Positions 37,129-47,036 are shown, counted from the first letter of the stretch. The stretch: DNA of 64,000 bases from CAYNJG01 sp965216885 (GCA_965216885.1 OZ244208.1:2356001-2420000), one strand, 5' to 3'. The notes: generated by a model not told the origin, from the sequence alone. Program-made: numbers and translations.

Positions 37129-37294
37129 TCGTGGTTCTCTGCAAAGTTCGGGAAGCTCGCAACAACGGGACCGCAAGTTTAACGGCTTTCTTCGTACCAG
37201 TGGTAACGCATTTCGCGATCTCGTTTTGTAACGCTTCGTCTTGCCATTCCACGTGTTCGATCGCCACGTGTTGCCACTGACCGGCGGCCAGCGT

Positions 37295-38431
37295 CTACGA
37301 GCCCGCTGCGTCGTGTTCGTTGAGTAATTCAATCTCGGCAAAGTAGATCGATGTCTTGCCTTCATGGCTGCTGTAGTAGCTGGCGAAAACGCGGCCTTCG
37401 TGAAGCACCAGGCCGGCGTAGCTGGAATCGCCGCCACTGGGGAGCTTCGGCCCTGGCGTGTAGCCCGCGGTTCTTGCATCGAGGAATCCCAACTCGGTCC
37501 ATTGCGATCCCCACTGCTGTTGGTCCTCGTTCGCGTACCGTCGAATACACGTCATGATGCTTCCGTCGGGCAACTGGAGCATGGCCGGTCCGCCGATCGC
37601 GATTGGTAGTCGACGCCATTCCCAATCGCGATACGGTGCGGCGGCGGTCCCCAACAACGCGTGGCTGGCGGTTGATGACTTGGTGGCTCCGTCACGCCGC
37701 AGCAGCATGTGAGCGGTTCCGCGGGCGTCGAAGATCATCGCGTGTTCGTTGCTGCGATCGGTCGGTGGTCGCGGATGATCGAGATGTTGCCGGTAGTCGC
37801 GACCATCTTTCGTGACATAGAGTCGAGTCGCGTCCTGCTCGCCCCAGCGATAGCCGAGCGCGTACCCGGTTCCTTCAGTCCATGTCGTTTGCCACAGCCA
37901 GTAACCCTTGTCGGCGATTTTCAGAGGGCCTTCCCATTGCTCGCCATCGCCGGAAAGGAACACAACGGATTGATTGTTGCGGTTCACGGCCGAGTCGTTG
38001 TCGACATCGTATTCGCAGGAATTCAAAAGCAACTGGCCGGTCGGCGTCACGGACAGCTTGGCATCCCGCAGGTCGACGCCCGGACTCTCCAGCAACGCCA
38101 TCGACTTCCAGTCCGTTCCGTCCGTCGAGGCGATCACGCGAACCTTGCCGTGATCTCCTTTGCCGGCGTGCTTGCCGCCTTCGCGAAACGCACAGATCCA
38201 CTTCCCCTGAAAACGCTGAAGGTCCGTAAAGGCGTTATGCGGCGCGTTGTCCCAGATCTTGCGGACGGCTACGACGCGGGCTCGGGCGGAAGCTGCAGTC
38301 TGTTGGGCGTTCGCAGTGTTGTCCCATCGCGAGCCACTCGACAAGGCGATCAACACAAGAGCAAGCAGTCGAGGCTGAAGTCGACCTGGATGACGAATGG
38401 GCGAAAGCGGTTGGAGCGTGGCTTGTCGCAT
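37295..38431 (-). CDS. Exported sialidase-fold (BNR-like) protein
   Basis: 378 residues. A signal peptide (LLALVLIALSSGSRWDNTANAQ) is followed by a beta-propeller with Asp-box-like turns (STDGTDWKS, SGDGEQWEG, TKDGRDY). The N-terminal part of the propeller has an Arg in CAFREG at the position used by sialidases to bind a carboxylate. It may be an exo-sialidase or a related glycan hydrolase, but the catalytic Tyr/Glu pair cannot be confirmed by eye. It is divergent from the DUF6807 gene. Confidence 0.8.
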   Translation of the reverse strand: MRQATLQPLSPIRHPGRLQPRLLALVLIALSSGSRWDNTANAQQTAASARARVVAVRKIWDNAPHNAFTDLQRFQGKWICAFREGGKHAGKGDHGKVRVIASTDGTDWKSMALLESPGVDLRDAKLSVTPTGQLLLNSCEYDVDNDSAVNRNNQSVVFLSGDGEQWEGPLKIADKGYWLWQTTWTEGTGYALGYRWGEQDATRLYVTKDGRDYRQHLDHPRPPTDRSNEHAMIFDARGTAHMLLRRDGATKSSTASHALLGTAAAPYRDWEWRRLPIAIGGPAMLQLPDGSIMTCIRRYANEDQQQWGSQWTELGFLDARTAGYTPGPKLPSGGDSSYAGLVLHEGRVFASYYSSHEGKTSIYFAEIELLNEHDAAGS

Positions 38432-38566
38432 GGCGAGCTCTCCGGAGCGTTTGGATTGCGAAGTCAGCAGTGTAACGCGCGAGAACGGCGGCGTTCGCTA
38501 CCGGCTTTGCACAAGCCTCGCGTCGACTCTAAACTGACGACGCAATTCCTCTTTAAGGAGCTATCG

Positions 38567-39544
38567 ATGAGCTGTCCGAAACCATGTTTCTTGTCCGTCG
38601 TACTTTCTGGCGTGCTGCTGTTGTGTGGATCGGCGTTTGGGCAAAAAGACATCAACAAGGTTGGTTTCGACTACCTGAAAAAGGACGGCGAACTGGAGAT
38701 CTTTCTGGATGGCCGCTCCATTGCTTCTTATTGCTGGAATGATCCAGATACAACTCGGCCCTATTTCAAACAGCTCAAAGCGATCGATGGAACGACGCAA
38801 CTGACGAGAAACTTCCCACCGCAAGCTGGCGATTTCGACGACCACGGCACCTATCATCCCGGTGTTTGGTGGGGCTTTGGTGATGTTGGTGGCAATGACT
38901 ACTGGCGAATGAAGGCCCAGATTCTGGGCGGCCAGTTTGTGTCCGCTCCGAGGGCCTCCATGGACAAGCTTTCCTTCGACGTCAAAAACAAGCTGCGGGA
39001 GAACAATGGTGGTGATACCTTCTGCGAACAGACGTGCCGATTCGAATTCCATCGTGCGAAGAGCGGAATCTTGCTGATTTGCGAGAGTGTCTTCGTGCGA
39101 GACGCGGGCGATTTCTGGTTGGGCGATCAGGAAGAAATGGGGCTGGCGTTTCGAGTTGCCACGCCGTTGACAGTGAAGAAAGGCGGGCGGATACAGGACA
39201 GCGCGGGCCGAACGGAACTCAAGCAGATTCGCACGAATCAATCTGACTGGTGCGACTACAGCGGGAAGATTGACGGCAAGTACGGCGGGCTGACGTTGAT
39301 GAATGATCCGGCGAATTTCCGCAAGCCCTGGTGGCACGCCGTGGACACCGGTTTGCTGGTTGCCAATCCGTTGGGCGAAAGCGAACTAAGCGGGAATGGC
39401 AAAAAGAAGGAAAACGTACTGGTAGAGAAAGGCAAGCCATTTCGCTTGCGATACGGCTGCCTGCTTCATCTACACAATAGCGAGGCCGATTTTGACGCGG
39501 CGGCTGCGTACCGGGAGTTTCTGGGGCTGGTCAAGCAGAAGTGA
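38567..39544 (+). CDS. Exported DUF6807 (PmoA-like) family protein
   Basis: 325 residues from the ATG at 38567 with AAGGAG upstream. The signal peptide (SVVLSGVLLLCGSAFGQ) is followed by the family pattern: RPYFKQLKAIDGTTQLTRNFPP, DHGTYHPGVWWGFGDV and GLTLMNDPANFRKPWWHAVDTGLLVANP. The annotation name PmoA is historical and does not imply methane oxidation. Family members are common in planctomycetes next to Gfo/Idh/MocA and sialidase-like genes, as here, which suggests a role in sugar-polymer use. Confidence 0.88.
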   Translation: MSCPKPCFLSVVLSGVLLLCGSAFGQKDINKVGFDYLKKDGELEIFLDGRSIASYCWNDPDTTRPYFKQLKAIDGTTQLTRNFPPQAGDFDDHGTYHPGVWWGFGDVGGNDYWRMKAQILGGQFVSAPRASMDKLSFDVKNKLRENNGGDTFCEQTCRFEFHRAKSGILLICESVFVRDAGDFWLGDQEEMGLAFRVATPLTVKKGGRIQDSAGRTELKQIRTNQSDWCDYSGKIDGKYGGLTLMNDPANFRKPWWHAVDTGLLVANPLGESELSGNGKKKENVLVEKGKPFRLRYGCLLHLHNSEADFDAAAAYREFLGLVKQK

Positions 39545-39789
39545 CGCCTGGAAGTGACGTCGCCTGACTGTTCTGCAACCTGGATGGCGTGGCACGGGAC
39601 TGGCACCGCGTCCTGCCCAATTGAGCCCTAATTTGCGGCTGCTCAGCCCCGAAGATGTTAGCGGCATGTTTGTGTAGGATTTGAGTTCACGCTGAACTGT
39701 CGCCTCCTTGTTTCTTGTCGGCAATGGCTCTGCTGATGTCGTATTTCTGTTCGTACCACTGACCCCTCTGTTTCCCGTGCCTGTTTCCC

Positions 39790-40530
39790 ATGTCTGAAGA
39801 TCGTATTTACTCGATGCCGCTCGAGCGGGTTGGTGATTTTCAGTTTGACGAACGCGTCGTCGAAGTGTTCCCGGACATGATTGCCCGATCCGTTCCGGGC
39901 TACGGATCCATCCTCGCGATGACCGGCGAACTCGCAGAGGAGTACGCTCAGCCCGGCAGTAACATTTACGACCTCGGTTGTTCTTTGGGAGCGGCTACCT
40001 TGCTGGTTCGCCCGAGGGTTCCCACCGACTGTCGCATTGAAGCGATCGATTCGTCCTCCGCCATGGTTAGCCGGTTGCGAAAGATTCTGGACGATCACGA
40101 CAATGCCGACCCGAGTGCCCTTGGGTGCGAAGTGCGAGTGAACGAGGCCGACGTTCGGGAAGTTGCGATTGAGCGAGCCAGTTTTGCGATTCTGAATTTC
40201 ACTCTTCAATTTATCGATCTGAAGGAGCGGAGTGACTTGCTGCAGCGGATCGCCGACGGTCTACTGCCCGGAGGAGCTCTTGTGCTTTCTGAGAAAGTCC
40301 ATTTCGATGACGAAGCTCAGCAAACGCTGATGACGGATCTGCATCACGCCTTCAAACGGGCAAACGGCTACAGCAATCTGGAGATCGCCCAGAAACGATC
40401 GGCGCTTGAGAATACGCTGGTTACCGAAACGATTGAGACGCACACGCGGCGGCTGCAGGATGTTGGTTTCAGCAGCGTTTCGATGTGGTTTCAGTGCTTC
40501 AATTTTGTCTCGATATTGGCGATCCGGTGA
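39790..40530 (+). CDS. cmoA: Carboxy-S-adenosyl-L-methionine synthase
   Basis: 246 residues, close to the enteric enzyme throughout: DERVVEVFPDMIARSVPGYGSI, YDLGCSLGAATLLVR, LNFTLQFI, LSEKVHFDD, FKRANGYSNLEIAQKRSALEN and WFQCFNF. It makes Cx-SAM from SAM and prephenate for CmoB. Prephenate comes from the shikimate pathway, whose first enzyme is in this window. The stop overlaps the cmoB GTG. The strong likeness to gammaproteobacterial proteins may reflect transfer. Confidence 0.95.
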   Translation: MSEDRIYSMPLERVGDFQFDERVVEVFPDMIARSVPGYGSILAMTGELAEEYAQPGSNIYDLGCSLGAATLLVRPRVPTDCRIEAIDSSSAMVSRLRKILDDHDNADPSALGCEVRVNEADVREVAIERASFAILNFTLQFIDLKERSDLLQRIADGLLPGGALVLSEKVHFDDEAQQTLMTDLHHAFKRANGYSNLEIAQKRSALENTLVTETIETHTRRLQDVGFSSVSMWFQCFNFVSILAIR

Positions 40531-41498
40531 ACGAAGATCCCAACCCCATTCTGGCAGCGATTGCCGACGCGGGCGACTCGCAATTCGCGGAACGCCTGCG
40601 GCAGAGCAACGCTGATTTGCTGGCTCCTGAGAAAAATGGGCACTCCGGTAAGTGGCGGCAGGCGTACGATTCGTTGCCCCAGCTCCAGCCCGCTTGCAGC
40701 GACTTTTCGCAAGCTGCCGTGACGGTTGGCGGCGAGTGCGACGAAGCGGCGAGACGCCAGATAGAAGCGTCACTTCAAGCGTTCCATCCGTGGCGCAAAG
40801 GACCCTTCGATCTGTTTGGTGTCAGCGTCGATGCCGAATGGCGTTCGAATCTTAAATGGCAACGCATCGCATCGCACATTGACCTGGCAGGGGATCGGGT
40901 GCTCGATGTCGGCAGCGGAAACGGCTACTACGGTTGGAGAATGCTGGGCGCTGGCGCGACCTCCGTGCTGGGGCTTGAGCCGTATCCGCTCTACAACATG
41001 CAACACGCCGTCGTGAAACGGTATCTTCCCGAATTTCCAAACCACGTCCTTGCTGGCACGGATCGCGTGTTGGCAACGGAACTACGCAGTCCGTTCGACG
41101 CCGTGTTTTCCATGGGCGTGTTTTATCATTGCAAGAACCCCGTTGGGCATCTCGAATCCTTAAGGAATTCCGTACGCAGCGGCGGCAAGCTGGTGTTAGA
41201 AACACTGGTCGTGGATGGCGACGTGGATACCGTTCTGGTGCCATCGGGACGCTACGCAAAAATGCGCAACGTGTGGTTGATTCCCTCCACGTTGATGTTG
41301 GAACGGCTGATTGAACGCACCGGATTTCGCAACGTGCGGGTCGTCGACGTCACCGCCACGACGAAGGAAGAGCAACGCACGACGGACTGGATGACGTTCG
41401 AATCGTTGGCGGACTTCCTTGATCCGGTGGACTCGAAAAGGACGATCGAAGGGCATCCCGCGCCTCTGCGGGCCACGCTGATTGCCGAGCGGCGTTAG
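40527..41498 (+). CDS. cmoB: tRNA U34 carboxymethyltransferase
   Basis: 323 residues, the same length as the enteric enzyme. The start is chosen as the GTG overlapping the cmoA stop (GTGA). Motifs include FHPWRKGPFDLFGVSVDAEWRSNLKW, VLDVGSGNGYYGWRMLGAGA, the MGVFYH segment, and MRNVWLIPSTLMLERLIERTGF. It transfers the carboxymethyl group to 5-hydroxyuridine at tRNA position 34 to give cmo5U. It requires CmoA, which is directly upstream. Confidence 0.95.
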   Translation: MNEDPNPILAAIADAGDSQFAERLRQSNADLLAPEKNGHSGKWRQAYDSLPQLQPACSDFSQAAVTVGGECDEAARRQIEASLQAFHPWRKGPFDLFGVSVDAEWRSNLKWQRIASHIDLAGDRVLDVGSGNGYYGWRMLGAGATSVLGLEPYPLYNMQHAVVKRYLPEFPNHVLAGTDRVLATELRSPFDAVFSMGVFYHCKNPVGHLESLRNSVRSGGKLVLETLVVDGDVDTVLVPSGRYAKMRNVWLIPSTLMLERLIERTGFRNVRVVDVTATTKEEQRTTDWMTFESLADFLDPVDSKRTIEGHPAPLRATLIAERR

Positions 41499-41537
41499 CA
41501 GGCAATTGCCCTACGCGACCCGAGTCCATTTGGACTT

Positions 41538-42302
41538 TCAGGAATGCATCACCTGGCCGCCGTCCACGTTGATCGTTTGCCCGGTGATGTTCTTCGCCTG
41601 GTCGGAAGCCAGAAAGCAAATTGCGTTCGCGACGTCTTCTTCCGTCTGCCAACGGCCGAGCGGTGCGATCGACTTGATCTTTTCGTCCGCCCATTGTTCA
41701 TAGTCGAGCACATTTTCAGGCGAGCTTGCCTTCCATGCAGCCCACACCTGACGATTCATGCGGGTTTTCACCATACCCGGTGATACGGCGTTGGCGCGGA
41801 TACCATGACCGGCAAGATCCTTGGCGGCACACTGCATGAAATTGATGAGTCCGGCCTTGGCAGCACTATAGGGGGGGTCGGTTTGCGAGCCGATCTGTCC
41901 CGCCACAGATGCGACATAGCAGAAAGTTCCGCTTTTGACGGGAAGCATGAGGGGCAAAAACGTATGCGTGATGTTCACTGGAGCGATGAGGTTGACGTCC
42001 ACGACGCGTTGCCAGACGGCGGGATCGAGATTCCAGAACGGAAATCCCAGCGTTCCCGACGGCAGGCCAATGGAAACGACGACGTGATCGACGTGTGGGT
42101 GTTTCTGCTGAATTGTGTCGGCTGCTGCGGACAATTGTGACAGATCGGTCGCGTCGACTTGGAACGAGTTTGGGGAGTCAGCGGGACTTAGGTCCAGCGA
42201 ATAAACCGTGGCACCGCGACTGGAAAAGAGTTTGGTGGTCTCGCGTCCGATTCCATTCGCTCCGCCGATAACCACCGCAACCTGTCCGCTAAATTGACTC
42301 AA
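41538..42302 (-). CDS. Short-chain dehydrogenase/reductase
   Basis: 254 residues, classical SDR. The start is TTG with GAGGTAAGAGAA upstream. The cofactor loop is GGANGIGRE, catalytic residues are Ser in YVASVAG, and Tyr and Lys in PPYSAAKAG. The chain ends in the C-terminal motif ITGQTINVDGGQ. The substrate is unknown. It converges with cmoB. Confidence 0.9.
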   Translation of the reverse strand: MSQFSGQVAVVIGGANGIGRETTKLFSSRGATVYSLDLSPADSPNSFQVDATDLSQLSAAADTIQQKHPHVDHVVVSIGLPSGTLGFPFWNLDPAVWQRVVDVNLIAPVNITHTFLPLMLPVKSGTFCYVASVAGQIGSQTDPPYSAAKAGLINFMQCAAKDLAGHGIRANAVSPGMVKTRMNRQVWAAWKASSPENVLDYEQWADEKIKSIAPLGRWQTEEDVANAICFLASDQAKNITGQTINVDGGQVMHS

Positions 42303-42578
42303 ATTCTCTTACCTCGATAAGTTTGCGACTTACTTCGATGTTTCGCCAATGACCACGATTCGGTCTACTGCCAATTGCCTGGCCGTGGTTGGTTTATAGC
42401 ACGGACTTTGGCCTATCGGTGATGGGCGGAGCGGTGTGTAAATGCCTGGTGGAATTTACTCGCCGAGGATCGATGGCGGTTGTAAGGCCAAAACCGTAAG
42501 ATATTGTTCGTACAGAGTGTAACGCGGTTTGGGTGGGCTGCTGAACCGGATTTTGGAAATGAGAGAGGCGATTTTGCC

Positions 42579-43040
42579 ATGAGCGATGATGCCAGGCCGG
42601 TTGGAATTCGGCAGGTGAGTGCCTACCTACGGGTGAGCAATGCGGCTGCGGCGATCAAGTTCTACATGAACGTGTTTGACGCGTGTGAGATTCTACGGCT
42701 AACCGAGCCGAACGATCGCATCGCCCATTGCGAGTTGCGATGCGGCCCCGCGACGATCATGGTTTCGGACGAATATCCCGAGCTGGGAATTATGAGCCCC
42801 ACGGTTTTCGATGGAACAAGTGTCGCGATCTACCTGAACGTCACGGATGTTGATGCTCTCTACTCGAAGGCAATCGCGGCGGATGCCGTTTCGGTCATGG
42901 AGCCGGCGGATCAGTTTTATGGCGAACGCGTGGCGAAGATCAAAGACCCATTCGGTCACGAGTGGCTGCTGTCTCAGACCGTTGAGGAACTCTCGCCGCT
43001 GGAGATGCAGGGACGATTCGACAGATTGTGTGGCGACTAG
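42579..43040 (+). CDS. VOC-superfamily (glyoxalase/PhnB-like) protein
   Basis: 153 residues from the ATG at 42579. The two beta-alpha-beta-beta-beta modules are clear: AYLRVSNAAAAIKFYMNVFDACEIL and VAIYLNVTDVDALYSKAI, ending IKDPFGHEWLLSQ. This closing motif is that of PhnB/YdhR-like members. Metal ligands are His in AHCEL, Glu in HEWL and others, so a metal-dependent role is possible. Substrate unknown. Confidence 0.85.
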   Translation: MSDDARPVGIRQVSAYLRVSNAAAAIKFYMNVFDACEILRLTEPNDRIAHCELRCGPATIMVSDEYPELGIMSPTVFDGTSVAIYLNVTDVDALYSKAIAADAVSVMEPADQFYGERVAKIKDPFGHEWLLSQTVEELSPLEMQGRFDRLCGD

Positions 43041-43139
43041 TTTGGGATGCGACTGCGTGCGAATCGGTACCGTATTAGTTTGGTACTGAAGTAGTTTCGC
43101 TCCGCGACGTCGTCCGCTAAATTGCGCCCACACGAACGA

Positions 43140-43619
43140 CTACTCGCTGTACTCGATCTTGAGGATCTTGAATTCGAAGCTCCCCTTCGGCGCCGGGATT
43201 TCGACGACGTCGTCCACCTTGGCTCCGATGAGCGCCTGGCCGACAGGTCCGGTGACTTTGATCTTGTTGGTGTCGTAGTCTTCTTCGCCCTCGCCGACGA
43301 GCGTATAGACTTCCTCTTCGTCCATGTCGACATCCAGCACGGTGACTTTGGCACCGAACGCGACGCTGCTCTTATCGATCTTGGACGAATCGATGATAGA
43401 AGCCTTGGCGAGTTTCGTTTTGAGTTGATTGATTTTGGCCTGGAGCATGCCCTGTGATTCGCGTGCCCCGTGGTACTCGGCGTTTTCCTTGAGGTCACCT
43501 TCCGCGCGGGCGGCGGCGAGGCGTTCGAGGATCTCCGGCATTTCCTCGTTTTCCATTACTTCCACCTGAGCACGAATCTTGTCGTAGCCAGCCTTCGTCA
43601 TTGGAATCAGGTCGCTCAT
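43140..43619 (-). CDS. greA: Transcription elongation factor GreA
   Basis: 159 residues. The N-terminal coiled-coil hairpin carries the acidic tip (ARAEGDLKENAEYHGARESQG) that enters the polymerase secondary channel, and the C-terminal domain is FKBP-like (VGQALIGAKVDDVVEIPAPKGSFEFKILKIEY). It rescues backtracked RNA polymerase. GGGAG lies before the ATG. A stable hairpin lies in the leader at 43640-43672. Confidence 0.96.
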   Translation of the reverse strand: MSDLIPMTKAGYDKIRAQVEVMENEEMPEILERLAAARAEGDLKENAEYHGARESQGMLQAKINQLKTKLAKASIIDSSKIDKSSVAFGAKVTVLDVDMDEEEVYTLVGEGEEDYDTNKIKVTGPVGQALIGAKVDDVVEIPAPKGSFEFKILKIEYSE

Positions 43620-43639
43620 CGGGTACTCCCAAAAACAAA

Positions 43640-43672
43640 GCAGCGGCTGGGCACACAGGTGCCGACCGCTGC
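43640..43672 (-). promoter_or_regulatory. Leader hairpin upstream of greA
   Basis: An outer stem GCAGCGG / CCGCTGC (7 bp) encloses an inner stem GGCAC / GTGCC with loop ACAG. It lies 21 bases before the greA ATG in the transcript. greA leaders form terminators or attenuators in other bacteria, but no T run follows here, so function is inference. Confidence 0.45.
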
Positions 43673-43777
43673 CGAAAATTCCTTACTTCATCAATTCCTC
43701 AAATTGTCCAGAATTTCACCTTGATTGTAAAGTCCGCGCTGGTCCGTTTTGCGGACATGGATAGGCGCAAAACGGGA

Positions 43778-44440
43778 TCAATTAGATCGCGATTGGGATC
43801 GCACGATCCATTCAAGGTGCGTCAGAACCTGCTCCGGTGTCATTTCGTCCGAGCAGACTTCTACGGCGTCGTCGGCCATGGCCAGCGGTGCGACGTCACG
43901 ATTGGCGTCCCCGGCATCGCGCTCGTTCTGGCTGTCCAGCACATCGGCGAATGTGATCATTTCACCCTTGGCGATCAGCTCGCGATAGCGTCGTCGAGCT
44001 CTTTCTTCGGGCGTGGCTGTGAGAAATATCTTGCACTCGGCATCGGGAAATACGACCGTTCCCTGGTCGCGTCCTTCCGTGACGAGGTTGGTGGCCTCGA
44101 CGCCAATCCGACGCTGCTGCTCGACCAGAATCTCCCGCACGAGTTCGTTGCCGGCGGCGTATCGAACGTTTTTCGTGACTTCCGGCGTGCGGATTTCTTC
44201 GGAAACATTCTGACCGTTTACATGGATTTGGTCGTCTCTGAATTCAATAACAATCCTTTGCGCCAGCCTGGTCATGCCAGCCGGATCTGCCAAATCGATG
44301 GTTGGGTCGGTGATAGCAGACCACGCGACCGCCCGATACATGGCTCCGGTATCGAGGAAATCAAATTCCAGTCGCTTTGCAAGAGCTCGAGCGACAGAAG
44401 ACTTGCCGGCTCCAGCGGGTCCATCAATCGTGACAATCAT
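43778..44440 (-). CDS. cmk: Cytidylate kinase
   Basis: 220 residues. The P-loop GPAGAGKSS and the CMP-binding region (FLDTGAMYRAVAW) are typical, followed by the LEU-rich and Arg motifs (VTEGRDQGTVVFPDA, RARRRYRELIAKG, NERDAGDANRDVAPL). It phosphorylates CMP and dCMP. The length is normal. It lies directly upstream of, and divergent from, ppk1. Confidence 0.95.
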   Translation of the reverse strand: MIVTIDGPAGAGKSSVARALAKRLEFDFLDTGAMYRAVAWSAITDPTIDLADPAGMTRLAQRIVIEFRDDQIHVNGQNVSEEIRTPEVTKNVRYAAGNELVREILVEQQRRIGVEATNLVTEGRDQGTVVFPDAECKIFLTATPEERARRRYRELIAKGEMITFADVLDSQNERDAGDANRDVAPLAMADDAVEVCSDEMTPEQVLTHLEWIVRSQSRSN

Positions 44441-44674
44441 TTAGTAAGGTAACTCGAAATGTCTGACCGCGGGACAGTTTCCCGGATTCGGACGGGGATG
44501 GTTTTTCTTTCAGGTCTCAGGCTACCCGATCCTATATAATCCCCGCTACCTTGGTGAATCGGCACAATCGCTACAGTCCTCGAAGCTGTTCATCCGTTGT
44601 CATCTGAGAACGCCCGACGGCCCTCGAATGGGAGTCTAAACTTTCGCGGACGGTCATTGCATGGAAAACACCTA

Positions 44675-46909
44675 GTGAACGCGATCAAGAAACACGAATA
44701 CTTCATCAACCGCGAATTGAGCTGGCTGGAGTTCAATTCCAGGGTGTTGGAGGAAGCGCAGAATCCTGAGACTCCGTTGCTGGAGCGGGCGAAGTTTCTC
44801 AGCATCGTCAGTTCCAACCTCGACGAGTTTTTCATGGTGCGCGTGGCGGGGTTGCGCGAACAGGCGTTCAGTGACGGGGCCCCGCAAGACCTGAATTCCG
44901 ATGGCCTCAATTCGATCTCGCAGTTGCGATTGATCGCTCGACGCACCCGTGAGTTGGTGGCTCGGCAATATCGCTGCTTTGCCGAAGAGGTCCAGCCGGC
45001 GCTCAGTGCGGAAGGCATCCGCATCATTTCATACGACGAAGTGTCCGGCTCACGGGCGTTAAATGAGTGGTTCTCGGGAGTCGTCTTTCCCGTGATCACA
45101 CCGTTGGCGGTCGACCCCAGTCATCCGCGTCCGCGATACCACAATCGCGGTCTGTACCTCGGTGCGAAGCTTCGACGTCGGAAGGGCATTGGTCCGAAGC
45201 AGCTTTTCGCGGTCGTTCAATTGCCGCAGGTGTTGCCGCGTTTCGTACCGGTGACGGACCAGCCCGGCAGCACGTTCGTTCGACTTGAGGATCTTGTCTC
45301 TGCCAAGCTGCCCGATCTCTTTGGCGGCTTTGACGTCGAGCAGCATTGTTCCTTCCGCATCACCCGCGACAGCGACATTGATCTGCTCGATCAGGAGTCC
45401 GATGACATGCTGCGGATGATCGAGGAGCGACTGCGGCAGCGTCGTCAGGCGGACGCCGTTCGTCTGGAGATTAGCGAAGGAGCCGGCGACGAGCTCTACG
45501 ATACCATTCGCAAGCACGAGCAGATTCGCGACGGCTCGACGGCAAATAGTTATGGCTATAGTGAAGTCTATCGCATCCCGGGGCCAATCGATCTCACGTG
45601 CCTGATGGGGATTGCGAACCTGCCGGAATACGATCACCTGAGGAACGTGTCGTTTACTCCTCGAGTCGCCGGCGGATTGCGACGCGAGCATGAAGATGTC
45701 TTCGATGCAATCAGTCGTCGCGACATCCTGCTGCATCATCCGTTCGAAGATTTCGCTCCGGTCGTCGAATTCATTCAAAAAGCTGCCGAGGACCCGGACG
45801 TCCTGGCGATCAAACAGACGTTGTATCGAACCAGCGGTGACTCACCGATTGTCCAGGCCCTGATGAAGGCCGCGGAGGCGGGCAAGCATGTTACGGCGAT
45901 GGTCGAACTGAAGGCGCGTTTTGATGAGAAGGCCAACGTCGACTGGGCCCGACAGATGGAACGTTCCGGCGTCCACGTCGTACACGGTTTCCTGGATCTG
46001 AAAACACACTCCAAGATCGCGTTGGTCGCCCGCAAAGAGGGCGATGGTGTCAAACGCTACGTGCATCTATCTACAGGAAACTACAACCCTCAAACCGCCG
46101 GGCTGTACACGGATATCGGGTTGTTCACCTGTGATGATGACATTGCGGCGGACGCTTCGGCGCTCTTCAACATGCTGACCGGATATTCGCAGGGGCACGA
46201 GTGGCGGAAGTTGACGATCGCCCCCGAGCACCTGCATTCGCGAACGATCGAACTCATCGAAGAACAAACGGCCAGAGCCCGTAAAAAGAAGCCGGCAAAA
46301 ATTGTCGTCAAGCTTAATGCGTTGGTGGACCAACGTGTGATCGAAGCACTCTACACCGCCAGTCAGGCGGGCGTTGTGATTGAACTGATCATTCGCGGGA
46401 TCTGTTGCCTGCGTCCCGGAATTAAGGGTGTTTCGGAGAACATACGGGTGATCAGTGTGGTCGACCGACTCCTCGAGCACAGTCGAATTCTGGCGTTTGG
46501 CGAAGGCGAAAATGCCAAGGTGTTCCTCTCCAGTGCCGACTGGATGCCGAGGAACTTCTATCGCCGCGTCGAAGTCATGTTTCCGATCGAGTCGCCGGCG
46601 TTACGCAAGCGTATCCTCAAGGACATCCTGCCATGCTACATGAAGGATAACGTGCGTGCCCGTGAACTTCAGGAAGATGGCACCTATCAGAATCTGAAGC
46701 CGGCCGCCGGTGAAGAACCCTATCGTTGTCAGCACGACTTGTTGGGGCTTCCTGCGTTCCCGGATCGGCCGGTAATACATCGCGAGGAAGGCGAAGCGGT
46801 GCGCCCGGGTGGGACTCCCGCGAATTCGGAAGTCGAGCCTGAGGGCAAGCCCACTGCGCGGAATGGCCGCGGCAATACCAAAGGCAAGAAGCGAGCGAAG
46901 GCGAAGTAG
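44675..46909 (+). CDS. ppk1: Polyphosphate kinase 1
   Basis: About 744 residues. The N-terminal segment (YFINRELSWLEFNSRVLEEAQ), the tunnel Arg/Lys motif regions, the autophosphorylated His in HLSTGNYN, and the second conserved His in DRLLEHSRI followed by KVFLSSADWMPRN are all present. It makes polyphosphate from ATP at the inner membrane face. A Lys/Arg-rich tail of about 40 residues follows the core. The start is uncertain: GTG at 44675 is chosen; a TTG at 44597 would add 26 residues. A large repeat locus begins directly after the stop. Confidence 0.94.
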   Translation: MNAIKKHEYFINRELSWLEFNSRVLEEAQNPETPLLERAKFLSIVSSNLDEFFMVRVAGLREQAFSDGAPQDLNSDGLNSISQLRLIARRTRELVARQYRCFAEEVQPALSAEGIRIISYDEVSGSRALNEWFSGVVFPVITPLAVDPSHPRPRYHNRGLYLGAKLRRRKGIGPKQLFAVVQLPQVLPRFVPVTDQPGSTFVRLEDLVSAKLPDLFGGFDVEQHCSFRITRDSDIDLLDQESDDMLRMIEERLRQRRQADAVRLEISEGAGDELYDTIRKHEQIRDGSTANSYGYSEVYRIPGPIDLTCLMGIANLPEYDHLRNVSFTPRVAGGLRREHEDVFDAISRRDILLHHPFEDFAPVVEFIQKAAEDPDVLAIKQTLYRTSGDSPIVQALMKAAEAGKHVTAMVELKARFDEKANVDWARQMERSGVHVVHGFLDLKTHSKIALVARKEGDGVKRYVHLSTGNYNPQTAGLYTDIGLFTCDDDIAADASALFNMLTGYSQGHEWRKLTIAPEHLHSRTIELIEEQTARARKKKPAKIVVKLNALVDQRVIEALYTASQAGVVIELIIRGICCLRPGIKGVSENIRVISVVDRLLEHSRILAFGEGENAKVFLSSADWMPRNFYRRVEVMFPIESPALRKRILKDILPCYMKDNVRARELQEDGTYQNLKPAAGEEPYRCQHDLLGLPAFPDRPVIHREEGEAVRPGGTPANSEVEPEGKPTARNGRGNTKGKKRAKAK

Positions 46910-46910
46910 G

Positions 46911-47036
46911 GACGAGTGACGAGCGACGAGCGACGAGCAACGAGCAACGAGCAACGAGCAACGAGCCACGAGCCACGAGCAACGAGCCACGAGCCACGAG
47001 CCACGAGCCACGAGCCACGAGCCACGAGCCACGAGC
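46911..47036 (+). repeat. 7-bp tandem array, 18 units (NACGAGC)
   Basis: Eighteen 7-bp units start two bases after the ppk1 stop: GACGAGT once, GACGAGC three times, AACGAGC and CACGAGC in the rest. The first base varies by position while ACGAGC is constant. Because 7 is not a multiple of 3, the array is open in all three frames, which gives repeated-heptad phantom ORFs on the minus strand. Confidence 0.9.

Noticed and set aside
35749..37479. 576-residue start for the Gfo/Idh/MocA protein
   Set aside because: The first 117 codons have no homology; the Tat signal starts at the ATG at 37128.
37709..38566. N-terminal extension of the DUF6807 ORF
   Set aside because: It is antisense to the sialidase-like gene; the signal peptide and ribosome site define the start at 38567.
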